A DNA stretch of 64,000 nt from Polytrichum commune (GCA_950295325.1 OX485806.1:37326001-37390000), one strand, 5' to 3'; positions 24,462 through 37,369 are shown, counted from the stretch's first letter. Notes: generated from the letters alone by a model not told the origin. Numbers and translations: made by a program.

Positions 24462-26985
24462 ATCCCACTTTATTCCCTGCCCCAAACAACCCCTCCAATC
24501 CAAAGGCCAAGATCTTGTCAATTTTTTACTTTTTAATGAAAAAAAAATGGACCTCCTCTTGACCATACTTTGGGTTTTTATTAATGTCTGACACAAACTT
24601 CTTTCGAGAGTCCATCGCCTTGAACAGAAAAATATTGTTATGTAGGCATTTTTTAGAGCAACAACCTTTGGACTTTGGCCTCTACTGTGAATGGTTGACA
24701 TGTCGAATTCTTGGTTTCTTGTAATCCAATTGGTGGAAATCAACGGCCTCTCAACCTTCGGCCATAGTGTGAAGTGGCCCTTATATATTTAATATAAGCA
24801 TTTTATACACATCGGGCCCAGACCCAAGCACCAACCCCATTCATGTGCATTAAGGGCTACTTCACACACAAGATTAAAGGCCCATGACCATTCCAATGTA
24901 AGAGCTCTCATTGGTCAAGAAGGCAGAGATCATCCAAGTTCACTTCACATTAGGAGGTGAAAGCCTGAAGGTCCAAAGAAAATTTGTGGATGAAAAGTGT
25001 ACATGGAGTTGTACATGGCAGGTTGTAAATAAGGGTGCATGGTCCGTTAGAATTTGCATCAGGCCTACCTCCAAGAGGTGGGCCTAACGCAAATTCTTGA
25101 AGACCATGGTAGTAACTAGTAAAACAACTATATATTAATGGTTGCCATAAATTTTTATTTTTTAAATAAATTTTCTAAGACATATTAATTAAACAGAGGC
25201 AAAAGAGGATGGTCTCTTTCAACTACCCACAACTCCAAGTGTTTGGAGTTTACTAATATATGTGATCGTAGTAGGTCAATTTTTATTTAATTTTTTTTAT
25301 AAAGTTTTTTCGTCAATGGCAAGTTTTCTTGCAATATGGCAGTGGTTCCGAAACCCAACAATGAAGCAAAAATTGTCCTTGAATTTCATGGACTCATTCA
25401 CAATTTGGGTTGCATGGACCCTCATTGGAAAGTAAGAATTTTAATAATTTTCAATTGTTTAATGATGCAGATGTAGAAGTAACTGGATCATAAATGCCAC
25501 AAAATATTGAAAGTAGTAGAGGTGCGACCATGAGAGGAGAGGTAGAAGAGACTTCCATGAAAGAAGACGATCATGGTAAGAAAAAGGAGGTAGGGTATTG
25601 GTTTCAAAATAAAATAGAGCACAAAAAAAGGTAAAATTTGATGAAATTGAGTTGGTAAATTCAAAGGTGAAGAAGAGGCCCCTATTAAATGGTGAGATTA
25701 TGGTTGGTTCCAGAATAACAATGTGAGGTGTGGCGTTGTATCAAGGATGATAAACCCAATTATACCAATCCAACTTGTAGTGAAGAACACCACATGTGGT
25801 CCACCCGTGCACATTCAATTGTCCACACTAGACTTGAATTCTACTTTGAAAAACTGTAATTATACCAGAGTGCCATTGCATGGGCACCAACCCAATCAAT
25901 ATGTCATGGAAGGCACCTGGTTGAATGAAGGATTGACACAAGTAACACCTCAGCCCTAAATTTGTTAAATTTGAGTTTTTTGAAGCATATGTGTGAATGA
26001 CTTTCATATTCAAGTATTTTTCATGATAGATTATGATTCTTAAGATGTTATATAGTAAATAAAATTACAAACTTTGTTGATCCATCCATATATATAGATT
26101 ATATATATAATAGTTTATTTAAATAATGTGCAAATGATTTGAAATTATGTGCTTGTAGATGTAAGTAGGTGTAAATTTAATTTACTAACCTAAAGTTAAT
26201 GAATACAAGTGTGATGTAGCTTTTGAAGGGGTTCGTTATGACATGGGTCAAAACATGCAACCAAGGGTGTCAATAAATCAAGTCAAAAGGTCGATAGTAG
26301 TAGCCAAGGGGTCAGTCGGATTAACTATAGGGGGAGGATTAGGTTGCAACATGGCAACTTACCCAACATAACATGATGGCTTTACCTAGCACGATGTTGT
26401 TGATGGACCCTACACTGGGGGATGGCTTTACCCTTACTAGCAAGTGACTTTACCACTAGCTAGGAGTGGGCTAGCATTGTATAAGGGCTCTACCCTACCC
26501 AATAGATAGGTTAGAGATGGGTTCAAAATGACCTAGTCTTTGTCACATGTTGAAAAATCCATGCTTAACCTACATGATGCCAAAAAGGAAGCTATTACTC
26601 TTGGTTTCAATAATTTATGTATTGCAAATTGACCAAAAACATCTTTATTCTTTGAATTTATTCTCATCCCAATTGCTAATGAGAATATACATATGCACCT
26701 CACCTAGATGGACACATGTACCCTAAAAAAATTTAAGTCTTGGTTTAGGTTGCTTGTACTCTGTCAAAAACTTACTATAGGATTTAAAATACAATAAACC
26801 CATGTACCATTTCAATCTTGAGACAAGGACCCCCTACCTAACATTCAAAACAAGTGGACAAGCAAGTTACAAGGAAGGCCAATTATTTTAAATCACATCC
26901 TTACATCATAGATAGATAAAAAATATGGACCTTTTGCAAGGCCGGCGTGAATAAAGTGTATGTTCGTAGTGTCCATGGCCCAGTG
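24265..26985. other. Gene-poor interval with hAT-type ends and small palindromes
   Basis: At 24745-24785 a block ending CCATAGTGTGAAGTGGCCC matches, inverted, the terminal repeat of the hAT element at 12154, and 24846-24865 (AAGGGCTACTTCACAC) is similar, so a short non-autonomous relative may have inserted here. Near 25040-25105 there is an inverted pair TTTGCATCAGGCC / GGCCTAACGCAAA like that at 52240-52275. No coding exon is recognised. Confidence 0.5.
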
Positions 26986-26988
26986 CTC

Positions 26989-27510
26989 ACCGATCCTTAC
27001 ATCACACACTTTAATTGAACAAGAAACATGTGCCGGTCTATGCATGTATTCTTGCTTTGTCGATTTCAAAGAAACTTTCAACACAATTCTACATGACAAA
27101 CTTTGGGAATGCCTCTAACATTTAGGTGTACTGCTTCATTCACTACAAGTTGTGAAACCCATGTATACCACAATCCACGCAAAACTAAGATCAGATGGTA
27201 ACGCAAATGACAAAGTCGTGTATGATGTTGGTGTCAAACAAGGATGCCCCCCTTCTCATGCACGATTCAGATTGTACATTGATGAACTTGAGATTGAGAT
27301 GGATGAGACTGATGGGGGTTCTCCATGTGTGTTTAACATAGTAATTGCCATTCTTCTTTATGTTGATGATGTTGTCCTACTTTCAAATTAGGACCATGCT
27401 TACAAAGACTCCTCAACAAGCTATATAAGTTTTTTTTAGTTTTTTTTCTAGTCTTGATGTCATTTTCTCTAAAACCAAAATTATGATCTTTGGCCAAAAC
27501 AAATGAAATT
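26989..27510 (+). pseudogene. LINE-type (non-LTR) reverse transcriptase fragment
   Basis: The translation shows the order typical of a non-LTR reverse transcriptase: CFVDFKETFNTILHDKL (normally xFVDFxKAFDTV), an LGV/VKPMY segment, then VGVKQGCPPSHARFRLYIDEL, then LLYVDDVVLLS (the YxDD box), then LDVIFSKTKIMIF. A stop before HLGV splits the frame and there is no endonuclease domain upstream, so it is a 5'-truncated dead copy. The second and third catalytic Asp of the YxDD box are present. Confidence 0.85.
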
Positions 27511-27514
27511 AAAC

Positions 27515-30190
27515 CAATAAGGATTTTACCTCGTTAATGACCACATGTAGACAACCCATAAATATAAATAGTTTGTGATTGATTCCTATTTTTATGGCTA
27601 CTTTGAGCCTTCAAGCAAAAGGTTGAAAGCTTATAGCAAGGATGAAAGCTTGGATGGTCACCTTGAGGAAAGAAACAATAATTGGAGTCAATGTTGGGAA
27701 TTCAAATCCCATCTATTAAAAGCCTTGGCACTCCCAACTTCTTTATAGAGTGCAAATATTTGGAGGGGAGACTTGAAAACATCTCATTGCAAGGTTTTTG
27801 AGAAAGACATGAGTATACATAAGATGCCCCTTGGGGGGGGGGGGGCACTCATAGTAAATTCTTGGAGACACCTATGATAACCACTTATTTTCAAGGGGGT
27901 GTATTATCTTTGAGAATTCATCTACAGAAATAGACTAGATAAAAGTCATTTTCATCCATCCCATTTGAGCATATATAATATTCAACTTAAGATACCCTCA
28001 TCCAAGGCTATCTTTTAATAAAAAAATTAAAAAAATACACAAGCTATATTGCATGGTATTTTTTTACAAGAGGTTTCCAACATTAATTCACCCCTTTTAT
28101 TTTAGATAGAATTCTTCAAAAGTTTACCTCGAAAGAACATTAAATACCCTATATTTTATCGCACATCATATTAAAATACCGCTAGTGCACCCTCCCCCCC
28201 CCCCCCCCCCGAAGATGACTGACGTCAAAGTGCACCCTCCAACAACCTGCCATATATTAGAGTCGTCCTTAAAACAACTAGGATGAAACCCAAGTTTCAT
28301 AGCCAAAACCATGTTTTGGATTAATTACCGGAAATCACCATGCTTTGAAAATGCCCATAGATAGGTACTTGGCCCACCTTTTTCAAGCGACAAGGTGTCG
28401 CGGTTGGGGTGTTGTCTAGCTGCACATGGCCACATGTATAGGATAGGTAGCTTGTGGAGCCTCACCCTAAGACAAATCTAGTTGTCTAAACCTCAATGTT
28501 CAATTGAGAGTGAAGCGACAAAATAAACGTCATTGGACCTAGTGTTGAGTTTCTACAAGCCAATTGAGCTTGCTCGCCCAAACATTTTTTCTTTCTTTTT
28601 TCCTTTTTTTTTAAAGTAGTCCCTTCCAAAATGTGGAGACTCTCATTGTCTCTCATATAACCCACATCGTAGACATGTTCTTGGCCAAAAATATCATAAC
28701 CCAAGTGCCAACTTTGGGTGTCATAAGTGGTGTTTGGCAACAACAAACATTAATTGTTGCTACTTTGGACAATGTCAATATATTTGTGATTATATGAAAT
28801 TGTCATGGACCAACAATTGTGAAGTTTTGTAGAAGTTTCAACTTGCATGAAAATGCTCATTAGAATCGGAATTGAGATTATTTTCATGTTATTATGAGCT
28901 TTTTTATAAGTAAGGATCATTCATAATCTGTAGGATGTTATGCTAATCGTTTTCAATGTTTTACAAAGGCTATTCATGAACTTCACATGCTTTGGTAATA
29001 CTCCAATTGATAGGTGGCAAGCAAAAACAATTTCACTCAACTCAAAACTATGTTTGTCATGATGAATCCTCAAACCCTTCTCACATATGCCAATTTCCAC
29101 ATATTCTTACATATTCTCAATGCATAATCGACCACTGAAGCGAAAGTTGATATTGAGTGCCAAAACATCTATCTAAGTGCTAAAAATGCATTCATTGTTC
29201 ACTATCCACAAATAATTACCAAAATCTCAGTGCAACCTTACCACTTAAGTTGAATTTGAGGATGAGTGCCAAAATAGCTTCACCTCTGCCATCCATCTTT
29301 TTCCCTTTGCCGAATCCTCAATTATTTTGAATCTTGTTTTTGACATATCTAAAGATAGCATCCAAACATGGCTCAAAATTGCAATGCTCGAAATTAGAGC
29401 TTTCAAACTTTGAGCTTGGAATTGAAAATAGGGCTCAAGACAAGATGTCAGGAGAGCTCCAAGAATAGGCATGTTGTCTAAACTAGGATGAAGCCCAAGG
29501 TTTGATACTTCTTTGAGCTACTTTACGAATGAATCCATTATTGGCTAAACTACTTCCATCAACTATAATAAGAAGAGTAATTTCAATATGATTTTTGTTG
29601 ATGCTTCATTGTGTAAGCCAACTATTTTGCTTACCTCAAAGTGTATATCTATGCTTAATATAATCTTGAATGTTTGGACTATAATTATATTTCTTCATAA
29701 TGATTTATCATTGTTTATCAGAATTGATTACAAACAATGTATGAAAATGACTAAATATTGTTACTGTATCGATGAGATCTTAAAATCATAAGCAACAACT
29801 TTCTTTTAGATACAATAGATGTTGAGCTTTAAAAATATTTTTAGATGATCTAATGAAACCACAATACAACTCTAGGAAGCTAAGGGTTAAGGATGAGTTC
29901 AATTTTGCATCTTGTTGTGACAGAACTCTGCTTAGGACACTCAAATTCTCAAAGCAACTTAGGACAGGGTGGGGGTCTTCCGAGGGAAGAATAGGTGCCA
30001 GGAGACTTGGCTCCCAAGTCTCTGGCTCACTCTTCTCTCTCTCCCTCCTCTCGCGCTCTCCACTTTGTGCCCTTGCGGCGCCACTCCTCCTTGCGACCCT
30101 CAACTTAAGATCCGCCAGCTTCCGAATTTGCAATTTCCTCTCACATTCTTACCCTTTTTTTGAGGTGGGTTCGCCTCTGCGAATCCGACC
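27515..30190. other. Spacer upstream of asparaginyl-tRNA synthetase
   Basis: G-tract at about 27833-27845 and C-tract at about 28195-28210; otherwise short unconvincing open frames. The last 200 bases become C/T-rich (CTCTCTCTCCCTCCTC) with GC-rich patches, as expected for a promoter and 5' leader of a housekeeping gene. No certain TATA box. Confidence 0.4.
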
Positions 30191-30198
30191 AAGAAGCA

Positions 30199-33100
30199 AT
30201 GGGCCCGACTGAGGTCTTCCCGGAGGTTGGTGAGGGAGGTGGAGCTCCCAGTGTGGGCGGGGAACATGAAATGGTGGCCAACTCCAAATACAGCGCTCGA
30301 GTGTTCATCAAATCCATCCTCGGCCGCCCGGATGGCGGAGTCGGATTGATTGGCCAGAAGGTTACAGTCGGCGGGTGGGTGAAGACCGGCCGGGTGATGG
30401 GAAAAACCACTTCCGCCTTTCTGGAGGTTAACGATGGCTCTTGCATTCATAACCTACAGGTAAGTAGGTGGGAGGAAGAAAGAAAGAAAGATTCCTCTTC
30501 TTTTCTCTTGTTTGATGTTTTTTTATTTTTGACGTTTTGTGTTTTGTGTGTGTTTTTTTTTAATCTTTTGGTGATTTTTTTGATTTGGTTTGTTTTGGTG
30601 TTTCTCCGAATCTGTTCGCTCCAACATGGACGTAAGGTGTGCTTAATAAGCACAGGAGCAGCAATTTGACAAGAACCAGTGTGCCTTCAATCTGTTGTCA
30701 GGATTTGCAGAAATTCAGTCTTGGAGTTCAGAGGTTTGGTTTAGTTTTTTGGTGCACTAATTTTGATGAATCTCCTGTGATCTCTAAGGTTTATCAAACT
30801 TTTGTTTTGAATTTTGCAGATGTCGTCACCTGGCTAAATTTATACTTCCACAGTTTTGGTTGCCTCTGTTTTGAAAAATGTTGTCTTGGGAAGTCAGAGG
30901 CTTGGTTTAGTTTTGTTGGTGCAGATGTTTAGGTTAGGGGTGAATTTGTACCTTGTGATTGAAGTTTTGAGTTTTAGAGGCTTAGTCCTATTTCAATTGA
31001 TGGAACAACCTAAACATTTGTTTTTAGGTTTGCTGATGTTGTCACCTACTTAATAATACTCTTAAATGGGATTTGGTTGCTTCTGTTCTGCAGAGATTTA
31101 GTCTTGGAATTCAGAGGCCCGGTTTAGTTTTTTGGGTGCAGATATTTTGAAGTTTGAACCTCTTTCGATCTTTAGGTTTAGGGGTAAATTTGTACCTTTT
31201 GTGAGCACAGTGAGATTGAGTAAAGTTCTGGGTTCAAGAGGTTCAGTCGTTTTTCTTATTGATGCAAGTAACCTAAACCTTTGTTTTTAGGTTTACTGAT
31301 GTTGTCACCCAGCTAAATTTGTACCTTACCAAGTCTAGCGCATGAAAAGTTCTATGGTGATAGGTTTGATGATGTGGAAGTCTTGTGATGATCACCATGA
31401 AGAGCTCTTGAGCAGGTACTAAAGTTTATGAGTTGCTTATGAGGTCTTTCTTACTTGCTTCTGCAGGTTCTGGTGGATGCAAATGTTGCAGCTGAAAGGC
31501 AGCTCACTCTAACTGGAACAAGTGTATTAGTGGAGGGAGAGTTGAAGGAACCTCCCGGTGACAAGAAGCAGAAAGTGGAGCTGCTTGTCGAGAACATTAT
31601 TCATGTGGGCACAGTTGACGCTGCAAGCTACCCAATTGCCAAGACAAAGCTCTCTCTGGAGTTTTTGCGCAGCCAATTGCACCTTCGTGCACGAACAAAC
31701 ACTGTAAGCTTTTTAGACCTAAATTTGCACAACAATCTATGTATAATGATGTGGCTGGGCTTTGAGTCTATATTTATAACTGATGCCAGAAGCACCTATT
31801 ACAAAGATGAAGCTCTCTCTCTCTTGTTCTTGTGCAGCCATTTGCATCTTTGTGCGCGAATAAACACTCATAAAGCTTTTAGACCTTATTTGAGTTAATG
31901 AAACAATCTATGTATGATATGGATGGGGTTTAAGTGGACTTATGTCTTTCTTGAGGGTGTGGATTTTTGACACTTTTAATGGTTGCTACACAGATCTCTT
32001 GTGTGACTCGTATCCGACATGCTTTGGCTGTTGGGACACACACGTTCTTTGATACAAATGGCTTCATGTGGGTCCACACCCCCATCATCACCACAAGTGA
32101 TTGTGAAGGTGCCGGTGAGATGTTCCAAGTTACAACCCTTTTTAACGAAGCAGACAGGAGAGACCAAGAGTTTGTGAAAAACCCTCCACCCAGTGAGGCT
32201 GAGGTTGAAGAGGCAAAAGCGGCTGTGACAGAGAAAGGGGACATTTTGAAAGACCTTAAAACCCAGAAAAAGTCCAAGAAAGAGCTTGAGCCTGCAGTTC
32301 AGGTGCCAATGATGACTTGTACCCTTAAACCCTAAACCCTGATTTGGAAACCCTAAATCCTCAAGCTACATGTGGCTAGAGTCTGATATCATTGGTTTGG
32401 CTTGAGGGAGTGGTCCTTATCATACTGATATTTAAAATTGGTCACTCGTGGATGCTCATCTAAGGTCGATGGTCGTACCCAAGGCATTATCAATTTTGCA
32501 CTTTACACAACACCTTGTGGTGCTTTCAGTTGTATTTCAGACACGAGTTGTCCTCTCTAGTACTCCCTATTGTATTACATGTGGAACACAAAGTCTTGAG
32601 TGATGTTGTAAAAGGCACATTCTACAACTAGCACTGCATTATAGCAAGGGTATAGGTATTAGTTCTTTCTTGATTAACGTGTATTTTTTGTGAACAGGAA
32701 CTCATGAAAGCTAAAGAACATGCTGCCCGGTTGGAGGAGCATGCCAAGCTGAAACCTGGACTTCCACAAAAAGAAGGTGGTGGAGTCGACTATGGAGCTG
32801 ATTTCTTCTCCAGACAAGCTTTTTTGACCGTATCTGGACAGCTTCAAGTGGAGACATATGCGTGCGCACTTAGCAATGTATACACTTTTGGGCCAACATT
32901 CAGGGCTGAAAACTCGCACACCACACGTCATCTGGCTGAGTTCTGGATGATTGAGCCTGAGATTGCTTTTGCCGACCTTGAGGTACTGATCATCATAAGG
33001 ATCAAACTTGTCAATGCCTTTATATCAATGTTACTTTTTTCTCAATACTCAATATATGCTAACCTGCTAGTGTGTAAATGACTTTTTCTTTTCTTTCTTT

Positions 33101-34781
33101 CTTGCTTTCTTTCTTTGGGTGGAGTGTTTACAAGGTAGATACTGGGGCGTGGGTCAGGATGACATGAACTGTGCAGAAGACTATGTGCGATTTTTGTGCC
33201 AGTGGTTGCTCGACCACTGTCTGGATGACATGAAGTTTATGGCAGCCATGTATGACAAAACGGCTGTTGATCGTTTGAGGATGGTTGCATCAACACCATT
33301 CAAACGCATCACATATACTGAGGCTATTGAAATTCTTGAAAAGGTAATTCTCATTGCTTTGTATGCTACTTATGGGCTTGCATATGTTCTCTTGACGTGG
33401 TAATTCAACAGACTCGTGCTTTGGCTTTCATTGGGTAAGAATGATTTGGAAATTTCTGGTATACTATATAAAAGTTTGTGTTCACTCTTTTTTTGTGAAC
33501 AGGTTACAGACAAGAAGTTTGATAACAAGGTAGAATGGGGAATCGACTTGGCATCAGAACATGAAAGGTAAAGTAACCTTTCTGCCATACTTCTGAATTG
33601 GAAATTGTGTTGTTGGACCTAAGACTATGGACAAGTTGGAGGGTGGTGATCAGATTTTTAAAGTCGAAAGCGTGTTATTTTACAGATATTTGACAGAGGA
33701 GATATACAAGAAACCCGTTATTGTGTACAACTATCCCAAAGACATCAAGGCTTTCTACATGAGGCTCAACGATGATGGAAAGACTGTGGCTGCCATGGAC
33801 GTACTTGTGCCCAAGGTGTCCTGGCTTCCCTAAACTTTTTATGTCTTGTGTGACCGCTTTAAAACTCTTGTTGAGTATCCTCAAGAAGAGTAGTAGAGTT
33901 ATATTTCTTTGACTTGATGAAGTAGTCTTTCTTCTTGACATGGTAATTTCTCAACTTCAAATGTTTCACCAGGTTGGAGAGCTTGTGGGTGGTAGTCAGA
34001 GGGAGGAGCGCATTGACGTTCTTCAATCCAGGTACATGGTCCTTTCTAGCCTCCTTGTCTGCTCCTGAACAAGGCTTTACTTGCAGTGTTATTATTAAGG
34101 TGAGTGGGGATTAAACGGACATTATTAGCTCTGCACCCACTTCTCTTATGATATTAAACGTGCAATTAGTATGAGATCATTAACAAATCCAAATTGAGGC
34201 CATAGCCATTTTCCTCACAATTATTGGAGCTCATATGGATATCTTATCCATTACCAATTTGAAGATTCTATTCCTTCTTAAATGGTCATATAGGTCCCCC
34301 TTACGATGTCGACCTTTGTGCCTAGAATAGTTAATAAATTTTGATAACGTACTCCAACCACTTCTAAACACATGATGTCTTTTTGATGTCTGTTCTGGAC
34401 CCGCAACCAACCACACACCACTCAAATATAAGTGTCCAATAAATCTTAGGCCATGTATTAGTAGGAGGATTTAAATGCTACTCAAAAATATTAACACTTG
34501 GACAGTCATCAAATTTTGCCAGATTGTCACCCATGCCATGAGCTGCTCTTCAATTTATTGCTTGCGCAAACTTATTGAAGTTTTCCCCCACATGCAGGTT
34601 GAAAGAGATGAATCTACCACAGGAACCATATGAATGGTACATTGACTTGAGGCGCCACGGCACAGTTAAGCACGCTGGTTTTGGACTCGGATTTGAGCGC
34701 ATGATTCTTTTCGCCACGGGATTGGAGAACATCCGAGATGCAATTCCATTCCCTAGATATCCAGGCAAAGCAGAGCTGTAG
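30199..34781 (+). CDS. SYNC1: Asparaginyl-tRNA synthetase, cytosolic type (class IIb)
   Basis: Charges tRNA-Asn with asparagine using ATP; class IIb synthetase. Nine exons: 30199-30459, 31467-31703, 31994-32302, 32698-32982, 33158-33343, 33503-33567, 33686-33815, 33973-34031, 34598-34781 (TAG). Phases are consistent throughout and give 571 residues, matching the usual length of plant cytosolic enzymes. N-terminal OB-fold anticodon domain ([20 protein letters not shown] ... IHNLQ); motif 1 around [20 protein letters not shown] (about 190-210); a charged plant-type insert ([15 protein letters not shown] ... [12 protein letters not shown], about 225-292); motif 2 [19 protein letters not shown] (337-355); motif 3 [15 protein letters not shown] (538-552). 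Ends RYPGKAEL. All introns are GT-AG. No plastid or mitochondrial presequence is seen, so it is probably cytosolic. The start is the first ATG in frame, followed by the conserved region. The gene symbol is by family resemblance only. Confidence 0.95.
30705..31335 (+). repeat. Tandem repeat inside synthetase intron 1
   Basis: Three imperfect units beginning near 30710, 30885 and 31095. Each has a TTCAGTCTTGGAGTTCAGAG-like start, TTTAGTTTTTTGGTGCAGAT, then GATGTTGTCACC and CTAAATTTGTACC. Unit length is about 180-220 bp. It is non-coding and transcribed with the gene. Confidence 0.75.
31800..31890 (+). repeat. Duplicated fragment of synthetase exon 2 within intron 2
   Basis: GAAGCTCTCTCTCTCTTGTTC, GCAGCCATTTGCATC, GTGCGCGAATAAACACT and AAAGCTTTTAGACCT follow the end of exon 2 and the start of the following intron (31648-31725) with about 80 percent identity. 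It is in the same orientation and its frame runs to TAA, so it is a decayed local duplication, not an alternative exon. Confidence 0.75.
34085..34445. repeat. Foldback/MITE family 2 copy in synthetase intron 8
   Basis: Carries GAGATCATTAACAAATCCAA, GGTCATATAGGTCCCCC, CACATGATGTCTTTTTG and CCACTCAAATATAAGTGTCC in the family order seen near 6000, 10400 and 50400. Confidence 0.7.
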
Positions 34782-34789
34782 GTAGTCTA

Positions 34790-36490
34790 TTGCAGGTGTA
34801 TATCTAATGAACTATATACTTGCAGTTGTAGTAGCCTTGCAAGACATTTAAAACCAATTCATTGTAGTAGGAAACATTATACTGAAGGTTCACACTTCTC
34901 TTTTGTATGCCTGACATTCTGTCGAGGTTGACATATATTACTTCCCCTATGAATGGAGGGACTACCTTTATGAATGGCTATGATTTTATAAATTGGAGTG
35001 ACATGATATGACATGACACTTAAGGTAAAGGAGACTTGTCACTGAAGTCATGGATCCTGTGAATGCCTTTTTTAAATTTGCTGTGGTGATGTGTTCACTG
35101 CATTTTGTGAAGACTCGGAAGCTTTTGAAGCTGAATGGAGGCAGTCATTATGTATTGGAAAGCAATTAATGTTCTCATTTCAAATAAGTGGATGCCTTGG
35201 TCTCCACAGGTTGTAGGCAGGCTACATCTCAATATTACAAATCATGTTAGCTGTCTTGTGATTCTAAATCACATTGTCTGAATCAATGTTGCATTGGTAT
35301 CTAGGTGAATGCATGCTATCAATATGCAATATCAATAATGTTATCACAGGAACTACATGAGTGAAATCAAACGAACCTGATTTCCTGGAGTGATGAAGTG
35401 CAGTGGGCTCAGGAAGATATAGGCTAATCTCTACTTAATGGTCCAATTGGAAGAAAGGTTTGAGACTACCTAGTACTACATTTTGAATAGGGAAGGGACC
35501 CTATCTCTAATGGAGTTGTGGAGGGGACAGAAAGGGTGCCTCATTTGTCACTGCCCCTATCATAACATAATTGGCGCAATCTTTGATTCCTAGAGTTTGG
35601 GATGGTTGACTGTTGGCCACTTTGAATGGCAAGTCTATGATTTGAAGTGAGGTAAGCTACAACGACCTTGAGTTGGGGTGGTGTCAATGGTTGCTTCAAG
35701 TATGATTCCATTCGTAGTGGAGAAATCCTTGAGGAGAAGTGATCAGATTTCTTTCAAGTGAGGTGGGAAAGAGTTCGACTCTTCAGCAAGATAGACACGT
35801 TTGATGGCGTCAAATGTGATTTTTGGTGGTGTTGGAATGTCCAAGTTTCCCAATGGAGTAGATCCCATGATGCCTTCCAAATGGATGTCTTTTTGTACCA
35901 AGTGTCAATGCCTTGTTAAGCTGTCGAGAAAGTGACCTAACCAAAAAGATGGTAGGTCATATCATTGTTGGAAACCCATGGTTAGTTAAGTACATATACT
36001 TCCGTGGGTAGTTCTCCAGTTTGTTGATTCCTTAGCCGAATACATAGGTGTTTACAATTGTGTTCACTATTGAATATGGAGTAGTGAACAATATTTGAAG
36101 ACATAATTTAATCTCATTGATCACGTCTTTATGCGTTTGTTCTTTGATCCTCACCAAACTACACACCAATCAAACACAATTATCCGATTAGGGAAGTAAC
36201 CGATGAACATCTGCATACCTTCTATATGCAATGTTTATAAGCCTCTTCATGTCTTTTTATCATATTCTTTTATTCTTACGGGTTTGAGTCTATAGTTGGT
36301 ACGTTATCTAGTTATGTCAAGGAGGAAATCCAGATAGAAATAACAAGTGATACAGAAGACAATCACTGTGTATGTATTTTCATTTGAAGGCAGTGATGTA
36401 TGTTTAGGCCCAAACTATATATAGCATGAAAGGGATTCAATTCAATTGGGAATTTTAGACAGGGTTATTTAATGAACACAATTAGCAGGT
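34790..36490. other. Spacer between synthetase and snoRNA region
   Basis: Contains the synthetase 3' flank. At 35330-35500 there is a dispersed repeat (ATATAGGCTAATCTCTACTTAATGGTCCAATTGGAAGAAAGG ordered as at 44690 and 50800, quoted here only in part: GGCTAAT, CCAATTGGAAGAAAG, ACTACATTTTGAATA). A minus-strand open stretch of about 50 codons near 35925-35745 (DIHLEGIMGSTPLGNLDIP) matches no family I know. Part of foldback family 2 lies at 36040-36190. Confidence 0.4.
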
Positions 36491-36506
36491 TCGACACAGC
36501 ATTTCA

Positions 36507-36588
36507 AAGATCACAACCACAGCCATGGTTTGATGATTCGTCCACACATAATCTTTCCGAGAGGAATCGGTAGTGATCATCGTATCCT
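36507..36588 (-). ncRNA. Box C/D snoRNA B, copy B0 (degenerate)
   Basis: Keeps the guide TGGCTGTGGTT, but the D box reads GTGA instead of CTGA, the C box is CGATGA, and the first guide is changed (ACTACCGATTCCTCT). Probably a pseudogene at the 3' end of the array. Confidence 0.5.
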
Positions 36589-36728
36589 GTGCCGTATTTA
36601 CTAAAGTATTGTGAGGTTGTTTGGATATCATTCTTTGCAGAACAGAGTGAGATGAACATTGATATGGTCTCATCCAGAGTCTTAAACCCTGGACCCTGAA
36701 CCCAGCCCTGATTATTAACAGCATTTGA

Positions 36729-36813
36729 AGATCAGAACTACAGCCATGGTTGAATGCTCCGTCCACAGATGCTCTTCGGAGTGGTAACGGATAATGTAGA
36801 TCGTCACATCACC
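36729..36813 (-). ncRNA. Box C/D snoRNA A, copy A0
   Basis: C box GTGACGA (one change), first guide CCGTTACCAC intact, D box CTGA intact. The second guide has one substitution (TGGCTGTAGTT). Possibly functional for the 18S target only. Confidence 0.6.
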
Positions 36814-36950
36814 TTCCCAGACATGTCTTCCCACACAGACTGCAGTTCCGGATGCTGTATGTATGGAAACACGATTTTATTTCAGTGCGCAGTGACATGC
36901 TACTAGTTGTTTTCATGCTCCTGTGATTTAAAAGGAAAAATTAGTTAAAA

Positions 36951-37086
36951 TCTGGTGAAAGTTCTTTAGAGACTGTCCCACTAGTATCCAGAATGGCCTC
37001 CACGTTATTCCACCTAAACTTTCAATCTATGCCTCTATGACAGGGCTCGGCTAAATTGGATTTTCTTGGTGAGCCAGAGTTGAGGC
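36951..37086 (-). ncRNA. Two-hairpin RNA E, copy E1 (H/ACA-like)
   Basis: Hairpin 1 is closed by GCCTC/GAGGC with an inner stem GCTCA-CCAA...; hairpin 2 is closed by GAAAGTT/AACTTTC with upper stem GGAGGC/GTCTC-type pairing. A hinge ATAGATTG lies between, and the tail is ACCAGA. The hinge and tail depart from ANANNA and ACA, so the class is uncertain. Confidence 0.45.
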
Positions 37087-37150
37087 TGAGTGACACTGCA
37101 ACAACATTATGCTCACATTCGAAAATTCAGAGATAAGAGAAAATGTGAAA

Positions 37151-37293
37151 CAGTGTGATACAGGCCCCCAGACTCCAACCGCAGCAAATTGGCGAGCGCA
37201 TTTGGGAGTTCAAGTACCAGCTTCTCTCTTGCACATCTTGGAGGAGTCATTATTAGGAGGTGAAACTCCAATCTATGACAGTGACATATGTGC
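37151..37293 (-). ncRNA. H/ACA snoRNA D, copy D1 (143 nt)
   Basis: Hairpin 1: GCACAT/ATGTGC lower stem, internal loop ATGTCACT opposite TCCTCCAAG, upper stem GTCAT/ATGAC and GGAG/CTCC. H box AGAGAA. Hairpin 2: lower stem GGTAC/GTATC, upper stem ACTCC/GGAGT and CAAAT/ATTTG. ACA box then CTG at the 3' end. The distance from loop top to the H and ACA boxes is 15-16 nt, the normal rule. The loop arms TGTCAC and CCTCC can pair with GUGACA and GGAGG of the conserved 18S segment GGAGGUAGUGACA, placing the U as the modified base (18S sequence from memory). Confidence 0.8.
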
Positions 37294-37369
37294 ATACCGT
37301 AAGTGGCCGAGTGTAAAACCAAATAGTTTACATCTTCAAAAATGGCGTGGTCATGGTGGTGGAGAGCAA

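Noticed and set aside
32325-32365. AAACCCTAAACCCT telomere motif in synthetase intron 3
   Set aside because: Only two to three units inside an intron; probably chance or a minor intronic element.
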